From assembly GCF_028640845.1 (NCBI RefSeq), contig NC_080548.1, positions 9,790,314 through 9,854,313 of the forward strand: a stretch of 64,000 nt of DNA, in the 5' to 3' direction. The notes under the pieces were generated by a model. The model ran no database searches and was not told the origin of the DNA. It saw nothing but the letters and a program-made list of their open reading frames with translations. The position numbers were made by a program, and so were the translations under genes. Shown here one piece after another: positions 9,560 to 18,453 of this stretch (the first letter of the stretch is position 1; each line of letters begins with the position of its first letter). The DNA comes from Ahaetulla prasina (lineage: Eukaryota; Chordata; Lepidosauria; Squamata; Colubridae).

Positions 9560-10108
9560 CTAGCTGGATACCCGTGCATCACTACAAAACTATATGATTG
9601 GGCTTGATAAATTGATACTTACAGCTTGAAAATTAATGAGTAATTATGGATCGGCCTCTCCTCTCCCCTTCTCTCCCTCAGCTTGCCCCAGAGAATCCTA
9701 TCCAATCCTATCCCCTTCTCTCCCTTAGGCTTGCCTCACAGAAGCCTTCCCTATCCTATCCATCTCTCCCTCAGCCTTGCCCCACAGAAGCCACCCTTAT
9801 CCTATCCCCTGGTTGCTGCTGTGAAATTAAAACTGAAAGTGAAACTCCTCTCCTCTGCTTGTGTTTTGCATTTGGAACAGGTTTCTTTTCAGGTGGGGAG
9901 GGGGAGTAGAACTTCTTAGCATCAGAGTGTGTTAATCATAATATCATAGGAAATACTAATGCTCTGATGGTCATTTCGAAAAATCCTTTCTTAGTGAGCA
10001 CCTAGAAGCCAAGAGGAACATATGTGGCAAATTTCAAGTTTGTAGGCTGTACGGTTCTGGAGATTTTATGATTACGGCATGAGTAGTTTTCGCTTTTATA
10101 TATATATA
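9560..10108. mobile_element. Unclassified insertion in R4/Dong, possibly Helitron-like
   Basis: Cleanly interrupts the R4/Dong sequence. On the reverse strand it starts near CTATTTATATATATA and ends GGGTATCCAGCTAG; a terminal CTAG after a short stem-like stretch is compatible with a Helitron 3' end but not proof. It contains GTGGCAAATTTCAAGTTTG and several repeats of CCTATCC. It has no inverted termini and no coding capacity. Confidence 0.35.
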
Positions 10109-10550
10109 AATAGAATCCTTCCCAAGGATCTGGCATAGACAGATGTTCTTGTTTGATGGTGGTAAAAATCCCCTCAGAGGATGTAAGCTGTTCCAAGTAG
10201 CTGCCTTTTGCAATTGACTGATGGTGACTTTGACAATGCTGATGGTGTTCAAGTGATGCTCTGGATGTCTTGAGATTGTACTCAAGGCAACTGTTATACT
10301 ATGGTTCATTGCATAATCAGCCAGATGTTTAGCTGAATTGGGCATTTTTATCCACCTACCAAAGCCTTCCCAAGGACCTGGTTTAGGCAGATGTTATTTA
10401 ATGTTATTGTTGCAAGATGTCAGTTGTTCTAAATAAAGCTGCCTTTTGCAGCTGACTAATGGTGATTTTGTCATTGCTGATGGCATTCATGTGGTACTCC
10501 AGATGTTATAGGATTACACTTAAGGCACCTATCTTAGCAATAACAATAGG
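10109..10550 (-). mobile_element. R4/Dong LINE fragments (copy A end, copy B start)
   Basis: Two successive copies of the same LINE segment, 10109-10302 and 10303-10550. Each has CAATTGACTGATGGTGA-type sequence and a CCTTCCCAAGGA motif. On the reverse strand they read as the region after the R4/Dong RT (GIxxVTISQLQKAA-like). Copy B is broken at 10551 by an L2 fragment and continues at 11421. Confidence 0.6.
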
Positions 10551-10551
10551 G

Positions 10552-10552
10552 T

Positions 10553-10583
<31 letters not shown>

Positions 10584-11193
10584 TTATTTAAATTTTTATA
10601 CCGCCCTTCTCCCGAAGGACTCAGGGCGGTTTACAGGCAGATAAAATAAACAGTACTATTACAAAATAAATACTATTAAAATACTACTAAAAAACTTATT
10701 CAATTTGGCCGCAATTAAAATTTAGCAAATAATAAAACCCATTAAAAACCCATTAAAACCCATTAAAACCCTTAAAACCCACGAATTTAAAACTAATCCA
10801 GTCCTGCGCAGATGAATAAATGTGTTTTAAGCTCATGACGGAAGGTTCGAGGTCCGGAAGTTGACGAAGTCCTGGGGAGTTCGTTCCAGAGGTGGGAGCC
10901 CCACAGAAGGCCCTTCCTGGGTGTCGCCAGACGACACTGTCTCGCTGACGGCACCCTGAGGAGTCCCTCTCTGTGAGAGCGCACGGGTCGGTGAGAGGTA
11001 TCCGGTAGCAGTAGGCGGTCCCGTAAGTAACCCGGCCCTATGCCATGGAGCGCTTTGAAGATGTTCACCAAAACCTTGAAGCGCACCCGGAAGGCCACAG
11101 GCAGCCAGTGCAGTCTGCGCAGGATAGGTGTCACACGGGAGCCACGAGGGGCTCCCTCTATCACCCGCGCAGCTGCATTCTGGACTAACTTTA
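10552..11193 (-). mobile_element. L2-clade LINE 3' fragment
   Basis: Same family as the 2145-5160 element: an (AAAT)n tail on the left, the CCGCCCT tail motif, the 3' UTR, then the RT C-terminus. It is 5'-truncated at about 11193 and inserted in an R4/Dong copy. Confidence 0.8.
10793..11164 (-). pseudogene. L2-clade LINE ORF C-terminus fragment
   Basis: A 123-residue reading that matches, nearly residue for residue, the last part of the reverse transcriptase frame at 2363-3988 (TPxLRRLHWLPVAFxVRFKV at the start, HELKTHLFICAGLD at the end). No catalytic motif is present, because RT motifs A-C lie upstream of the truncation. A short frame disturbance lies around WNELP. Dead fragment, no expected function. 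Confidence 0.75.
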
Positions 11194-11194
11194 G

Positions 11195-11420
11195 ACTTAT
11201 ATACTTTTAGACTTATATACTTTCCCATAGTGTTTACAGCACTCTCTGGGTGGTTTACAATGTCAACATGGTGTTCCCAACAATCTGGCTCCTTATTTTA
11301 CCGACCTCGGAAGGATGGAAGGCTGAGTCAACCTTCAGCCAGTCAGGATCGAACTCCAGGCTGTGGACAGAGTTTGCCTGCAATACTGCATTCTAACCAC
11401 TGTGCCAACAGGGCTCTTTG
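11195..11420 (-). mobile_element. tRNA-derived SINE (tail type 1)
   Basis: Reverse-strand SINE with an A-box-like TGGCACAGTGGTTAGAATGC, a core with GTTGACTCAGCCTTCCATCC, and a tail of the AGxGCTGTAAAxCACTATG...TATATAAGTCTAA type. It is inserted between the L2 fragment and the continuing R4/Dong copy. Confidence 0.75.
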
Positions 11421-11645
11421 GCTTTCTTTTGCCACAGTTATTCTACTCCTATTTGCAAGTCTTCAAATTTGTGGTTTTCTCCAGTTCTTCTTTTTTCTAT
11501 TATGTGGTCTCCAGGTACTGCCCCATCAATTATCCAGGCTTCGTTGTCTTTCTTGTCAACAATTGTTATGTCTGAGGTGTTATGTCGCAGGTGCTTGTCT
11601 GTTTGGATTCTAAAGTCCTAGTGCACTTTATTTTCTATTTTTTTT
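11421..11645 (-). mobile_element. R4/Dong LINE fragment (copy B, part 2)
   Basis: Contains GGCTTTCTTTTGCCACAGTT and CTTGTCAACAATTGTTATG, matching the copy at 52400-52660. It completes copy B after the L2 and SINE insertions. On the reverse strand it covers the region of the restriction-like endonuclease. Confidence 0.6.
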
Positions 11646-11820
11646 TTTGTCTATTTTGTGGTGACAACGCTGATTCAAAATCAACATTCTGACTAGTTCT
11701 TTGAACCTACACTTTAACTTTTCCTTCAGATAAGGAGGCATGCAGGATGTTCAAAGCTGAAATTGGAACTGTGCTTGGAAAACATTTGCACAACAGAAGA
11801 GGATATTTGTAGCTCCAGGT

Positions 11821-11925
11821 TGAACTGTGGAGTCCTTGGTGCTCTCTGAGCTTGGTGGTTTCCGTGCAGACATTTCATTACCAAACTAGGTAACATCATC
11901 AACGCTTAGTGGGGTTTGCTCTCAT
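11821..11925 (-). mobile_element. Penelope-like fragment with hammerhead-like core
   Basis: On the reverse strand it reads TTGATGATGTTACC, a loop, GGTAAT, GAAAT, GTC, then GCACGGAAACCACCAAGCTC. This is the CUGAUGA / stem II / GAAAC / GUC layout with two substitutions. A related copy is at 15112-15240. Confidence 0.45.
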
Positions 11926-12620
11926 GTTATGCTCTCCGTTTTGTACAATTGCAGATGTAGGTTTCAAATGCTGGTGGACATCTGAGCAGCCCAATAGTCG
12001 AACACTAAATTCTGTGGTTTCTACCACAGAGAAGGAAGGGTCTCCTTCACTTTCCCAGGGACCACCACCAGAAAGAAGGAAAAAGTTGCTTTGAACTCAT
12101 ACAAACTCCTCTTGAAATATGAGGACCATTTTCTTATCTAACACCAGTCTTCCTCCCCTCCCGAAGCTAATCCTCTGTCACTTGTCCCCTTCCCGCCTCC
12201 CACCCATTAGGGCCAGGCTGCAACAGCTATGAATATTCAGTTACACTGATGGAATTTCTCCATGAAATATGTATCAACTTCTTAAATACAGCACCTTGCT
12301 TGGGACGAAGCAGCCATTTCACAGAGCTCACATTTTGCTTGCACTTATATAACATTATAATTGCATGCAGCAACTCTGTACAGTATTTCTGGATTTTAAG
12401 GGGGAAAAGATGCCTTCCATACCTGTGGCTTTAAGTGTTCCTATGAAAAGGGAGAGGATTCGAGGGACATCTGCAAATGAGAGGTAAAAAAAATTGTCAA
12501 GATAAAATTGTACTATTTTAGCTTTTCCCTTTTTAGCATTGTCCATAAAAAAGAGATGAGGTATTATTCACATGGTTGGTCACTACCATATACTGTATAT
12601 ATTTTTTATACGCTCCACTC
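11926..12620. other. Unique sequence; possible conserved non-coding block
   Basis: No repeat recognised. The part from about 12200 to 12420 (TATGAATATTCAGTTACACT onward) is AT-rich, low in CpG and non-coding, similar in texture to vertebrate conserved non-coding elements. Conservation cannot be judged from one sequence. Confidence 0.25.
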
Positions 12621-12692
12621 CATTCCATGGATATTCCTGCAGGAATCTATTGGAAACCAGTTCAAGAACAATCCTTGTGCCATATGTTGTTG

Positions 12693-13067
12693 TTAGTTGC
12701 AAAGTCGTATCCAACCCATTGCGACCCCATGGACAGCGTTCCTCCAGGCCTTCCTGTCCTTTACCATCCTCTGGAGTCCATTGAAGCTCACACCTTCAGT
12801 GACTCCATCCAGCCACCTCGTTCTCTGTCGTCCCGTTCTTCTTTTGCCCTCAATCGTTCCCAGCATTAGGCTCTTCTCCAGGGAGTCCTTCCTTCTCATT
12901 AGGTGGCCGAAGTATTTGAATTTCAACTTCAGGATTTGGCCTTCTAAAGAGCAGTCAGGGTTGATCTCCTCTAGGACTGACCGGTTTGATCGCCTTGTAG
13001 TCCAAGGGAATCTCAGGAGTCTTCTCCAGCACCAGAGTTCAAAGGCCTCAATTCTTTGGCGCTCCAA
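12693..13067 (-). pseudogene. Bov-B reverse transcriptase C-terminus
   Basis: A 124-residue frame with the Bov-B signature order: RQRIEAFELWCWRRLL, then LKYFGHLMRR-like, then GKRRTGRQRTRWLDGVTE, then NAVHGVAMGW. This is the region after the RT palm. It lacks the catalytic YADD, which lies in the deleted part, so it cannot encode a working enzyme. The C-terminal reading is intact, pointing to a fairly recent copy. The same region appears, split by a LINE, at 46150-46915. Confidence 0.85.
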
Positions 13068-13104
13068 CTTTCACAGCCATACATTGCAACTGGGAAAATC
13101 ATAG

Positions 13105-13377
13105 TTTTTTGTTGTTGTTTTTTGTTTACATTTATACCCCGCCCTTCTCTGAAGACTCAGGGCGGCTTACAGTGTATAAGGCAATAGTCTCATTCTATTT
13201 GTATATTTTTACAAAGTCAACTATTGCCCCCCCAACAATCTGGGTCCTCATTTTACCTACCTTATAAAGGATGGAAGGCTGAGTCAACCTTGGGCCGGGC
13301 TTGAACCTGCAGTAATTGCAGGCTTTGTGTTCTTAATAACAGGCCTTACCAGCCTGAGCTATCCGGCCCCTTGTGTA
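13105..13377 (-). mobile_element. tRNA-derived SINE (tail type 2) inside Bov-B
   Basis: On the reverse strand: CCGGATAGCTCAGGCTGGTAA head, core GTTGACTCAGCCTTCCATCC, then CCCTGAGTCTTCAGAGAAGG and GGCGGGGTATAAATG. This tail resembles the 3' end of the L2-clade LINE at 2145-5160, implying L2 as the mobilising partner. Confidence 0.8.
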
Positions 13378-13434
13378 TCTTGACTATACACACTTTTGTT
13401 GGCAGGGTGATGTCTCTGCTTTTTACTATGCTGT

Positions 13435-14094
13435 CTAGATTTGGGCTTCATAGAACCGATCAGCTTCATCCTCTTCAGCACCAGTGGTTGGAGCATAGAC
13501 TTGGACTTCTGTGATGTTGAATGGTTTGCTTTTGATTTGAACTGAGATCATTCTGTCATTTTTGGAAGTGTATCCCAGTACTGCTTTTCCTATTCTTTTA
13601 TTGACTAAAGCTACTCCATTTCTTCTGAGGGATTCTTGCCTGGAGTAGTATACCTGATGGTCATCTGAATTAAATTCACCCATTCCTATCCATTTTAGTT
13701 CGCTGATTGCTAAGATGTCAATGTTCAGTCTTGCCATCTCTTGTTTGACCGCATCCAGCTTGCCTTGATTCATGGATCTTACATTCCAGGTTCCTATGGA
13801 GAATAGATCTTTACAGCATCGGACTTTCCTTTCACCATCAGATGCATCCACAGCTGACCATCCTTTCGGATTTGGCCTAGTCGCTTCACTCTTTCTGGCA
13901 CTAATAGTAGTAGCCCTCTTCTCTTTCCCAGTAGCATATTGGACACCTTCCAACCTGAGGGGCTTATCTTCCAGCGTCATATCATTTTGCCTTTTGGTAC
14001 TTATATATTGTGCCATATACATATGTATTATTCTCTGGTTTACGGGATTCAGAATACTGAAAATCCTTCCCCTGTTATAATCCAGGATGCTCAA
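13435..14094 (-). pseudogene. Bov-B (RTE) endonuclease domain
   Basis: A 219-residue frame. Residues 99-108 (SIGTWNVRSM, with the metal-site Asn104) and Glu132 (AISELKW) mark the start of the APE-type endonuclease; AVLGYTSKNDRMISV and VQVYAPTTG (residue 200 onward) follow. These nick the target for reverse transcription. The frame then meets the internal deletion at EEDEADRFYEAQ, so the second half of the endonuclease, with the GDFN and SDH motifs, is absent. The first 90 residues are 5' sequence of the element. Not functional. Confidence 0.85.
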
Positions 14095-14104
14095 TTGCCT
14101 TCTG

Positions 14105-14614
14105 TTATTTGGACTTAATGTGTACTATGCAGTTATTCTTAATAATTTCACATTTTGAATGTGTGGCATCACACTGGGCAGAGCAAATGTTAATTCTTTT
14201 TGTTTTTGTTTTAATGAAGAAAGCTTCTTTCATGTCGAAGGGACTATGATTTATTTCTTCCTATTAATGGTGTGTATTTCAGCTGAGAATCTTGCAGTTT
14301 CTTTTGCTTCAAAGCTTCAGAGGATTTTAAAACACTGAGGTGCCCCCTGGGCACATAACAAAATCTGCCTTTGGATAATCTAATGTTAAATTACTGGTTG
14401 TCTTTTGAGAACTCAAATGTCTAATTTCACAGGGCAAAAAAATTAGCATTAAACCTGCCTGCAGTTGCTAATGAAAGAGAACAGCTGCAGCTTTAAATGA
14501 CCAAAATGGCAGGAGAGTCAGCAGAGAATCTTCTGCGATCAAGTTCATGCGACGGATTTCACCAATCCCAGCAGCTGCTTTTAACCCATCCTAAACTTGG
14601 TTAGCATCTATCTA
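14105..14614. other. Unique block, candidate conserved non-coding element
   Basis: Transposon-free, AT-rich and non-coding, with homeodomain-like TAAT steps (TTAGCATTAAACC) and E-box-like CAGCTG pairs around 14490-14500. The texture resembles a developmental enhancer. This is inference only. Confidence 0.25.
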
Positions 14615-14622
14615 GGTTGGTT

Positions 14623-14804
14623 CAGTGGTGGGTTGCTCCCGATTCATCCAGGTTTGGGTGAACCAGTAGTGGTGGCGGTGGGAGGCTCCCCCCACCTGCC
14701 CAGACATCATCAAAAACACTCTGCTCATGCGCAGAAGTGCCACGTGCTTGCAAAGCGAGTGAGCGCATCTGCACGCTACCAATAGCGTTTGAATCCCATT
14801 ACTG
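14623..14804. mobile_element. hAT MITE, CAGTGGTGGGTTGC family
   Basis: Starts CAGTGGTGGGTTGCTCC and ends GAATCCCATTACTG. Flanked by a perfect GGTTGGTT duplication (14615-14622 and 14805-14812). Interior related to the copies at 8780 and 59824. Confidence 0.87.
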
Positions 14805-15111
14805 GGTTGGTTGCTGTTTTTGTAGTTATTGTGTGACCCACTTCTTTATGTTTGTGCTTCAAAGGATCAGGCAGTCCCCGCAAAGGGGTTAATTCAATAA
14901 CCAAGTTAAAGGAAATTTTTAAACAGAGAGTCCTAGATTATCAGTCCTCAAAGTGACATGGATTTACTTGCAACAAACAGATTCTTGATTGGCTAAGAAC
15001 CAAACTGTTTTTCAACTTGAAAAGTACTTGTTAATGAGTTTGACACAATTCTCAAGAAGGGCCTAGTGTAGAGCAATACCTACAAAGAAGAATATTGGGT
15101 TGAAATGAAGG

Positions 15112-15240
15112 TTCTTTAGTGCTCTCTGAGCTTGGCTGTTTTCTTGCAGATGTTTCATTACCTAAACTGCTGAGCACTGATGATGTTACTCAGTTTGAAG
15201 AATAAAATATCTGCAAGAAAACAACCAAGCTTATAGAACA
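15112..15240. mobile_element. Penelope-like fragment, inverted arms
   Basis: The left arm (reverse) reads GCTTGGCTGTTTTCTTGCAG, ATGTTTCATTACC. The right arm (forward) reads CTGATGATGTTACTC and ends TGCAAGAAAACAACCAAGC. The two arms are an inverted pair around a hammerhead-like CTGATGA core, with GAAAC degenerated to AAAAT. Confidence 0.45.
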
Positions 15241-15387
15241 ATGTTTGAGATGTTCGACTCCATGGCCAAATATGGGCGCTTCCATCACCTGCCATATTGT
15301 GAAAGGATGTGTATCTGTGGTGCACCAACTATTGAACACATTGCTCATGTTTTATTTGATTTTCAAATATGTGCGTCTCTTAGACTT
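15241..15387 (+). mobile_element. LINE C-terminal fragment, part 1
   Basis: Reads LPYCERMCICGAPTIEHIAH then VLF, the CxC...H...F C-terminal zinc-finger-like motif found after the RT in several LINE clades. Two SINEs interrupt it, and it appears to continue at about 15755 (reads LxPGxNLHxVSRTAKFI with one shift). Clade not assigned. Confidence 0.45.
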
Positions 15388-15543
15388 AGAGTTGTGATGG
15401 TGCAGTGGTTAGAATGCAGTATTACAGGCTAATTCTCCTGACTGCCAGCAGTTCAATTCTGGCCATCTCAGGATTGACTCAGCCTTCCATCCTTCCGAGG
15501 TTAGTACAATTACTTCATGAATACTTAACAAACAATCATTACG
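15388..15543 (+). mobile_element. tRNA-derived SINE, 3'-truncated
   Basis: Head GATGGTGCAGTGGTTAGAATG, B-box-like GTTCAATTCTG, core GACTCAGCCTTCCATCCTTC. Stops shortly after the core. Confidence 0.65.
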
Positions 15544-15754
15544 AGCCTTGGTGACACAGTGGTTAGAATGCAGTATTGCAGGCTGACTCTGTCCACTGCT
15601 AGGAGTTCGACTCTCACTGGCTCAAGGTTGACTCAGCCTTTGATCCTTCCGAGGTCGGGGGGCAATATGCTGACTCTGTAAATTGCTTAGAGAAAGCTGT
15701 AAAGCGCTATGAAACAATATATAAGGCTAAGTACTATTGCTATTGCTACTTAAC
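15544..15754 (+). mobile_element. tRNA-derived SINE (tail type 1)
   Basis: Head TGACACAGTGGTTAGAATGC, B-box-like AGTTCGACTC, core GTTGACTCAGCC, tail CTGTAAAGCGCTATGAAAC then CTATTGCTATTGCTA. Confidence 0.75.
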
Positions 15755-15990
15755 ATCCCTGTTTGAAAGAACAGCCCACCAAGATCTGAATCTCAGATCG
15801 TCCTACTTCCTCCTGGGCTCTAATCTGCACATCGTGAGCAGAACTGCTAAGTTTATAATTAAGGTATAATTAAGGCGGTTGAGCTAAGAACCCGTTACAT
15901 CAAACAGATTGGGATATCTTGTAAAGGTGATGTATTTCTCTAAATGTTGATTCATTTTTGTTCTCTATTTTTGATAAGGTCATAAGACTA
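15755..15990 (+). mobile_element. LINE C-terminal fragment and 3' UTR, part 2
   Basis: Likely continuation of the LINE at 15241 (residues like NLHIVSRTAKFII), followed by a short AT-rich 3' UTR. Disabled by stops. Confidence 0.35.
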
Positions 15991-16667
15991 ATCAATCAAT
16001 CAACTCTCTTCCGTAACTAAATTGTGCTATTTCAACAGAAGCTGCTATGCAATCGGGTCAGCTCCGTTCCTTAGAGATGCTTGCCACACTTCTGAACAAG
16101 GGGATCAGGCTTTCTCACCACCGACATTGAAATAGGATACAGCTGTCATTTCAATTGCCTGCTGTTGCTTGAGGACAAGAAAGACCATCTCTTTTGCCCC
16201 AAGCCACAGGATGTCCCAGGCTGATTTTATTCAAATCAAGATTCCAGACGAGTGTTGAAGATCAGTGTGACGTGCTTAGATGGAGAGGTAGCAGTATTAG
16301 TTTTTGCACAGATCTATACTGTGACATCTGGCTGGAGAAGTTGGGCAGAGATAAAATAGCTAAGAAGCGAGTCACGGAGAGACTGAACTCCCACAAGTGT
16401 TATTTTTGCTTGTCTACAAGCTGGGATATCCGTGATGCACATAAAAGAGCTTCAATCACATTTTCATGGCCCTCACTTCGGCTCTTTCTCCATATATATA
16501 TTTTCATTTATATCCTGCCTCCTTCCCCCATGAATATTCTTGAGTTATGAATGAGAAATGAAAGGAACAAGTAGAGCTGGCTTGGATAGATATAAGAATA
16601 TCTATGCAAAAATAACTTCAGAGAAAGGCAAAAATAATCAGGGGACTTGAAATGGCACCCTGTAAGA
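15991..16667. other. Unique sequence, nothing recognised
   Basis: No repeat termini or RNA gene seen. A 118-residue frame at 16194-16550 has no recognisable domain and ends in hydrophobic low-complexity residues encoded by a TATATATTTTCATT stretch; I do not call it a gene. Confidence 0.45.
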
Positions 16668-16784
16668 CAGGGATCTCCAACCTGGTCCCTTTAAGACTTG
16701 TGGACTTCAACTCCCAGAGTTGAAGGAGGAACTGTGGGAGTTGAAGTCCACAAATCTTAAAGGGACCAAGATTGGAGACCCCTG
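16668..16784. mobile_element. Palindromic hAT MITE, perfect 8-bp duplication
   Basis: Starts CAGGGATCTCCAACCTGGTC and ends TTGGAGACCCCTG. Flanked by CTGTAAGA at 16660-16667 and 16785-16792. Fold-back interior. Confidence 0.87.
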
Positions 16785-16792
16785 CTGTAAGA

Positions 16793-17179
16793 GGAGACTG
16801 ATAGGTTTAGTATTGAGAAGGCCAAGAAAGGGATATGACAGAACCCTACAAATAACTGCCATGGCCTCACACCAAGTGAAAGATGCCATTTCATATCCAA
16901 CCTAGCTGTTCTCAAGCAACTAGAAAGCAGATTCCAATCAACTGTTTGGAAATGCTCCCTTGTGATCAATTCAAGTGTGAGATTTAAATGCCAAGCAAAC
17001 TGCTGGGTTCCTTGTTAGATATTGCCAAGACTGTCAATTATACGTTGTAAGGATCACATCTTCCTCTAGTCAAGTTCAACTGCTGCAAATACATGGATAT
17101 GGTCATGCAGTTTCCTTACCAATAGTTAGGATTTACCATTTCCAGGAAGATTTTTTCAATTACCTGGGCTTCCTTCTCC
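16793..17179. other. Unique sequence, nothing recognised
   Basis: No recognisable repeat or coding signal. Confidence 0.45.
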
Positions 17180-17455
17180 AATATTTGAGGGGCTGCCACA
17201 AAGAGGAGGAAGAGGTCAAGCTATTTTCCAAAGCCAGACAAGGACTAATGGATGGAAACTGATCAAGGAGAGATTCAACCTGGAAATAAGGAGACATTTT
17301 CTGACAGTGAGAATAATCGATCAATTGAACAGCTTGATTCAGAAGTTGTGGATGCTTCATCACTGGAGGCTTTCAAGAAGAGACTGGACTGCTATTTGTC
17401 AGAAATGGTGTAGGATCTCCTGCTTGACTTGATAACCTACAAGGTCTCTTCCAAT
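17180..17455 (+). mobile_element. CR1 LINE 3' fragment
   Basis: The CR1 3' region runs from GGGGCTGCCACAAAGAGGAG through CTTTCAAGAAGAGACTGGAC and GGATCTCCTGCTTGA to CAAGGTCTCTTCCAA. It runs straight into a pentanucleotide microsatellite. Confidence 0.75.
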
Positions 17456-17576
17456 TGTTCTGTTCTGTTCTGTTCTGTTTTGTTCTAGTCTAGTCTAGTC
17501 TAGTTTAGTCTATTCCATTCCATTCCATTCCATTCCATTCCATTCCATTCCATTCCATTCCATTCCATTCCATTTG
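17456..17576 (+). repeat. Compound pentanucleotide microsatellite at a CR1 terminus
   Basis: Successive blocks of (TTCTG)n, (TAGTC)n and (CATTC)n, the last with about 13 units. It lies directly on the CR1 3' end, whose native terminal repeat is TATTCTG-like, so the LINE tail probably seeded it. Confidence 0.9.
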
Positions 17577-17807
17577 ATTCTTGACTCCCATCTAAATCAC
17601 CAGGTCTAACTCTTTGTCTCTTTTCTGACATCAGCCTAGGACACCTGGAAGCTGCACCTGCTGATTAGCTGGCTAGCCCTCTATGGAAGATGCTTTTATT
17701 TAGTGTCCACAATTCTACATTACTAGGATGCTGTGAATTCTCACCAAGCCTACACAAGTTCCATTTTTTCAAATTCTCATTTTGCTTTTCTGGCATAGGG
17801 TCTAAAC

Positions 17808-18003
17808 CAGTGGTTCCCAACCAGTGTGCCGCGGCACTAAGGGGTGCCGTGAGATCTTTTGAGGGTGCCGGGAACTTTTGAGCTACAGAGATTTTAAATA
17901 TCTATTTCCTTATAAGGGTGCCGGGAACTTTTGAAAGGCTTTCCAAGGGTGCCTCAAACAAGAAAAGGTTGTGCCTCAAACAAGAAAAGGTTGGGAACCA
18001 CTG
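17808..18003. mobile_element. 196-bp hAT MITE, copy 1 (identical to 38343-38538)
   Basis: Perfect 15-bp inverted termini CAGTGGTTCCCAACC / GGTTGGGAACCACTG and a perfect 8-bp duplication GTCTAAAC (17800-17807 and 18004-18011). The interior has two tandem CCTCAAACAAGAAAAGGTT units and two GGTGCCGGGAACTTTTGA units. Read by eye, it is identical over its full length to the inverted copy at 38343. Transposase is absent, so movement must depend on an enzyme encoded elsewhere. Confidence 0.92.
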
Positions 18004-18011
18004 GTCTAAAC

Positions 18012-18184
18012 CAATGGCCCCCAAACTTTTGGGCACTAGGGACCAGTTCCGGAGAGAGGTTTTCTGGAGGACTGGAGGGGGAGTGGTTTCACATGCTGCC
18101 TGCTTGCATGGGCTTTGCTTGTTTGCACAGCCCTGTTTCTGTCATGCTGTGGCCCAGTACTGGTCCAAGGACTGGGGGACCCTG
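18012..18184. mobile_element. hAT MITE chained to the previous one
   Basis: Starts CAATGGCCCCCAAACTTTTG and ends GACTGGGGGACCCTG. The left target GTCTAAAC is the right duplication of the 17808 element; the right target GTTTAGAC (18185-18192) matches at 6 of 8 positions. Interior GGGACCAGTTCCGG. Confidence 0.75.
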
Positions 18185-18208
18185 GTTTAGACTACCTGGG
18201 GATCCATC

Positions 18209-18410
18209 CAGTGGTGAAATTTAATTTTTTTTACTACTGGTTCTGTGGGCATGGCTTGGTGGGCATGGCAGGGGAAGGATACTGCAAAATCCCCATTCCC
18301 ACCCCACTCTGGGGCCAACCAGAGGTGGCATTTGCCTGTTCTCCAAACTACTCAAAATTTCCACTACCAGTTCTCCAGAACCTGTCAGAACCTGCTGGAT
18401 TTCACCCCTG
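18209..18410. mobile_element. hAT MITE, CAGGGGTGAAATCC family (inverted)
   Basis: Starts CAGTGGTGAAATTTAATTT and ends CTGGATTTCACCCCTG. Perfect duplication GATCCATC (18201-18208 and 18411-18418). Contains a single internal 41-bp unit. Confidence 0.9.
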
Positions 18411-18453
18411 GATCCATCTCAACCCAATGAGATTGCGCCAACCCACTCTTGCC

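Larger units (their letters stand above)
12622..14100 (-). mobile_element. Bov-B (RTE) LINE with internal deletion and SINE insert
   Basis: On the reverse strand, 5' sequence and endonuclease (14094-13440) run directly into the segment that precedes the RT C-terminus (about 13435-13378). A SINE insertion (13105-13377) follows, then the RT C-terminus (13067-12693) and a terminus with AACTAACAACAACA. The RT core (fingers and palm) is missing, a deletion I estimate at well over 1 kb from family length. About 60 bp beyond the usual 3' end (12622-12690) are shared with the other Bov-B copy at 46920-46983. Confidence 0.85.

Noticed and set aside
17510..17576. Centromeric-type CATTC satellite
   Set aside because: Only about 13 units, and it continues directly from a CR1 3' end, so it is a seeded microsatellite.
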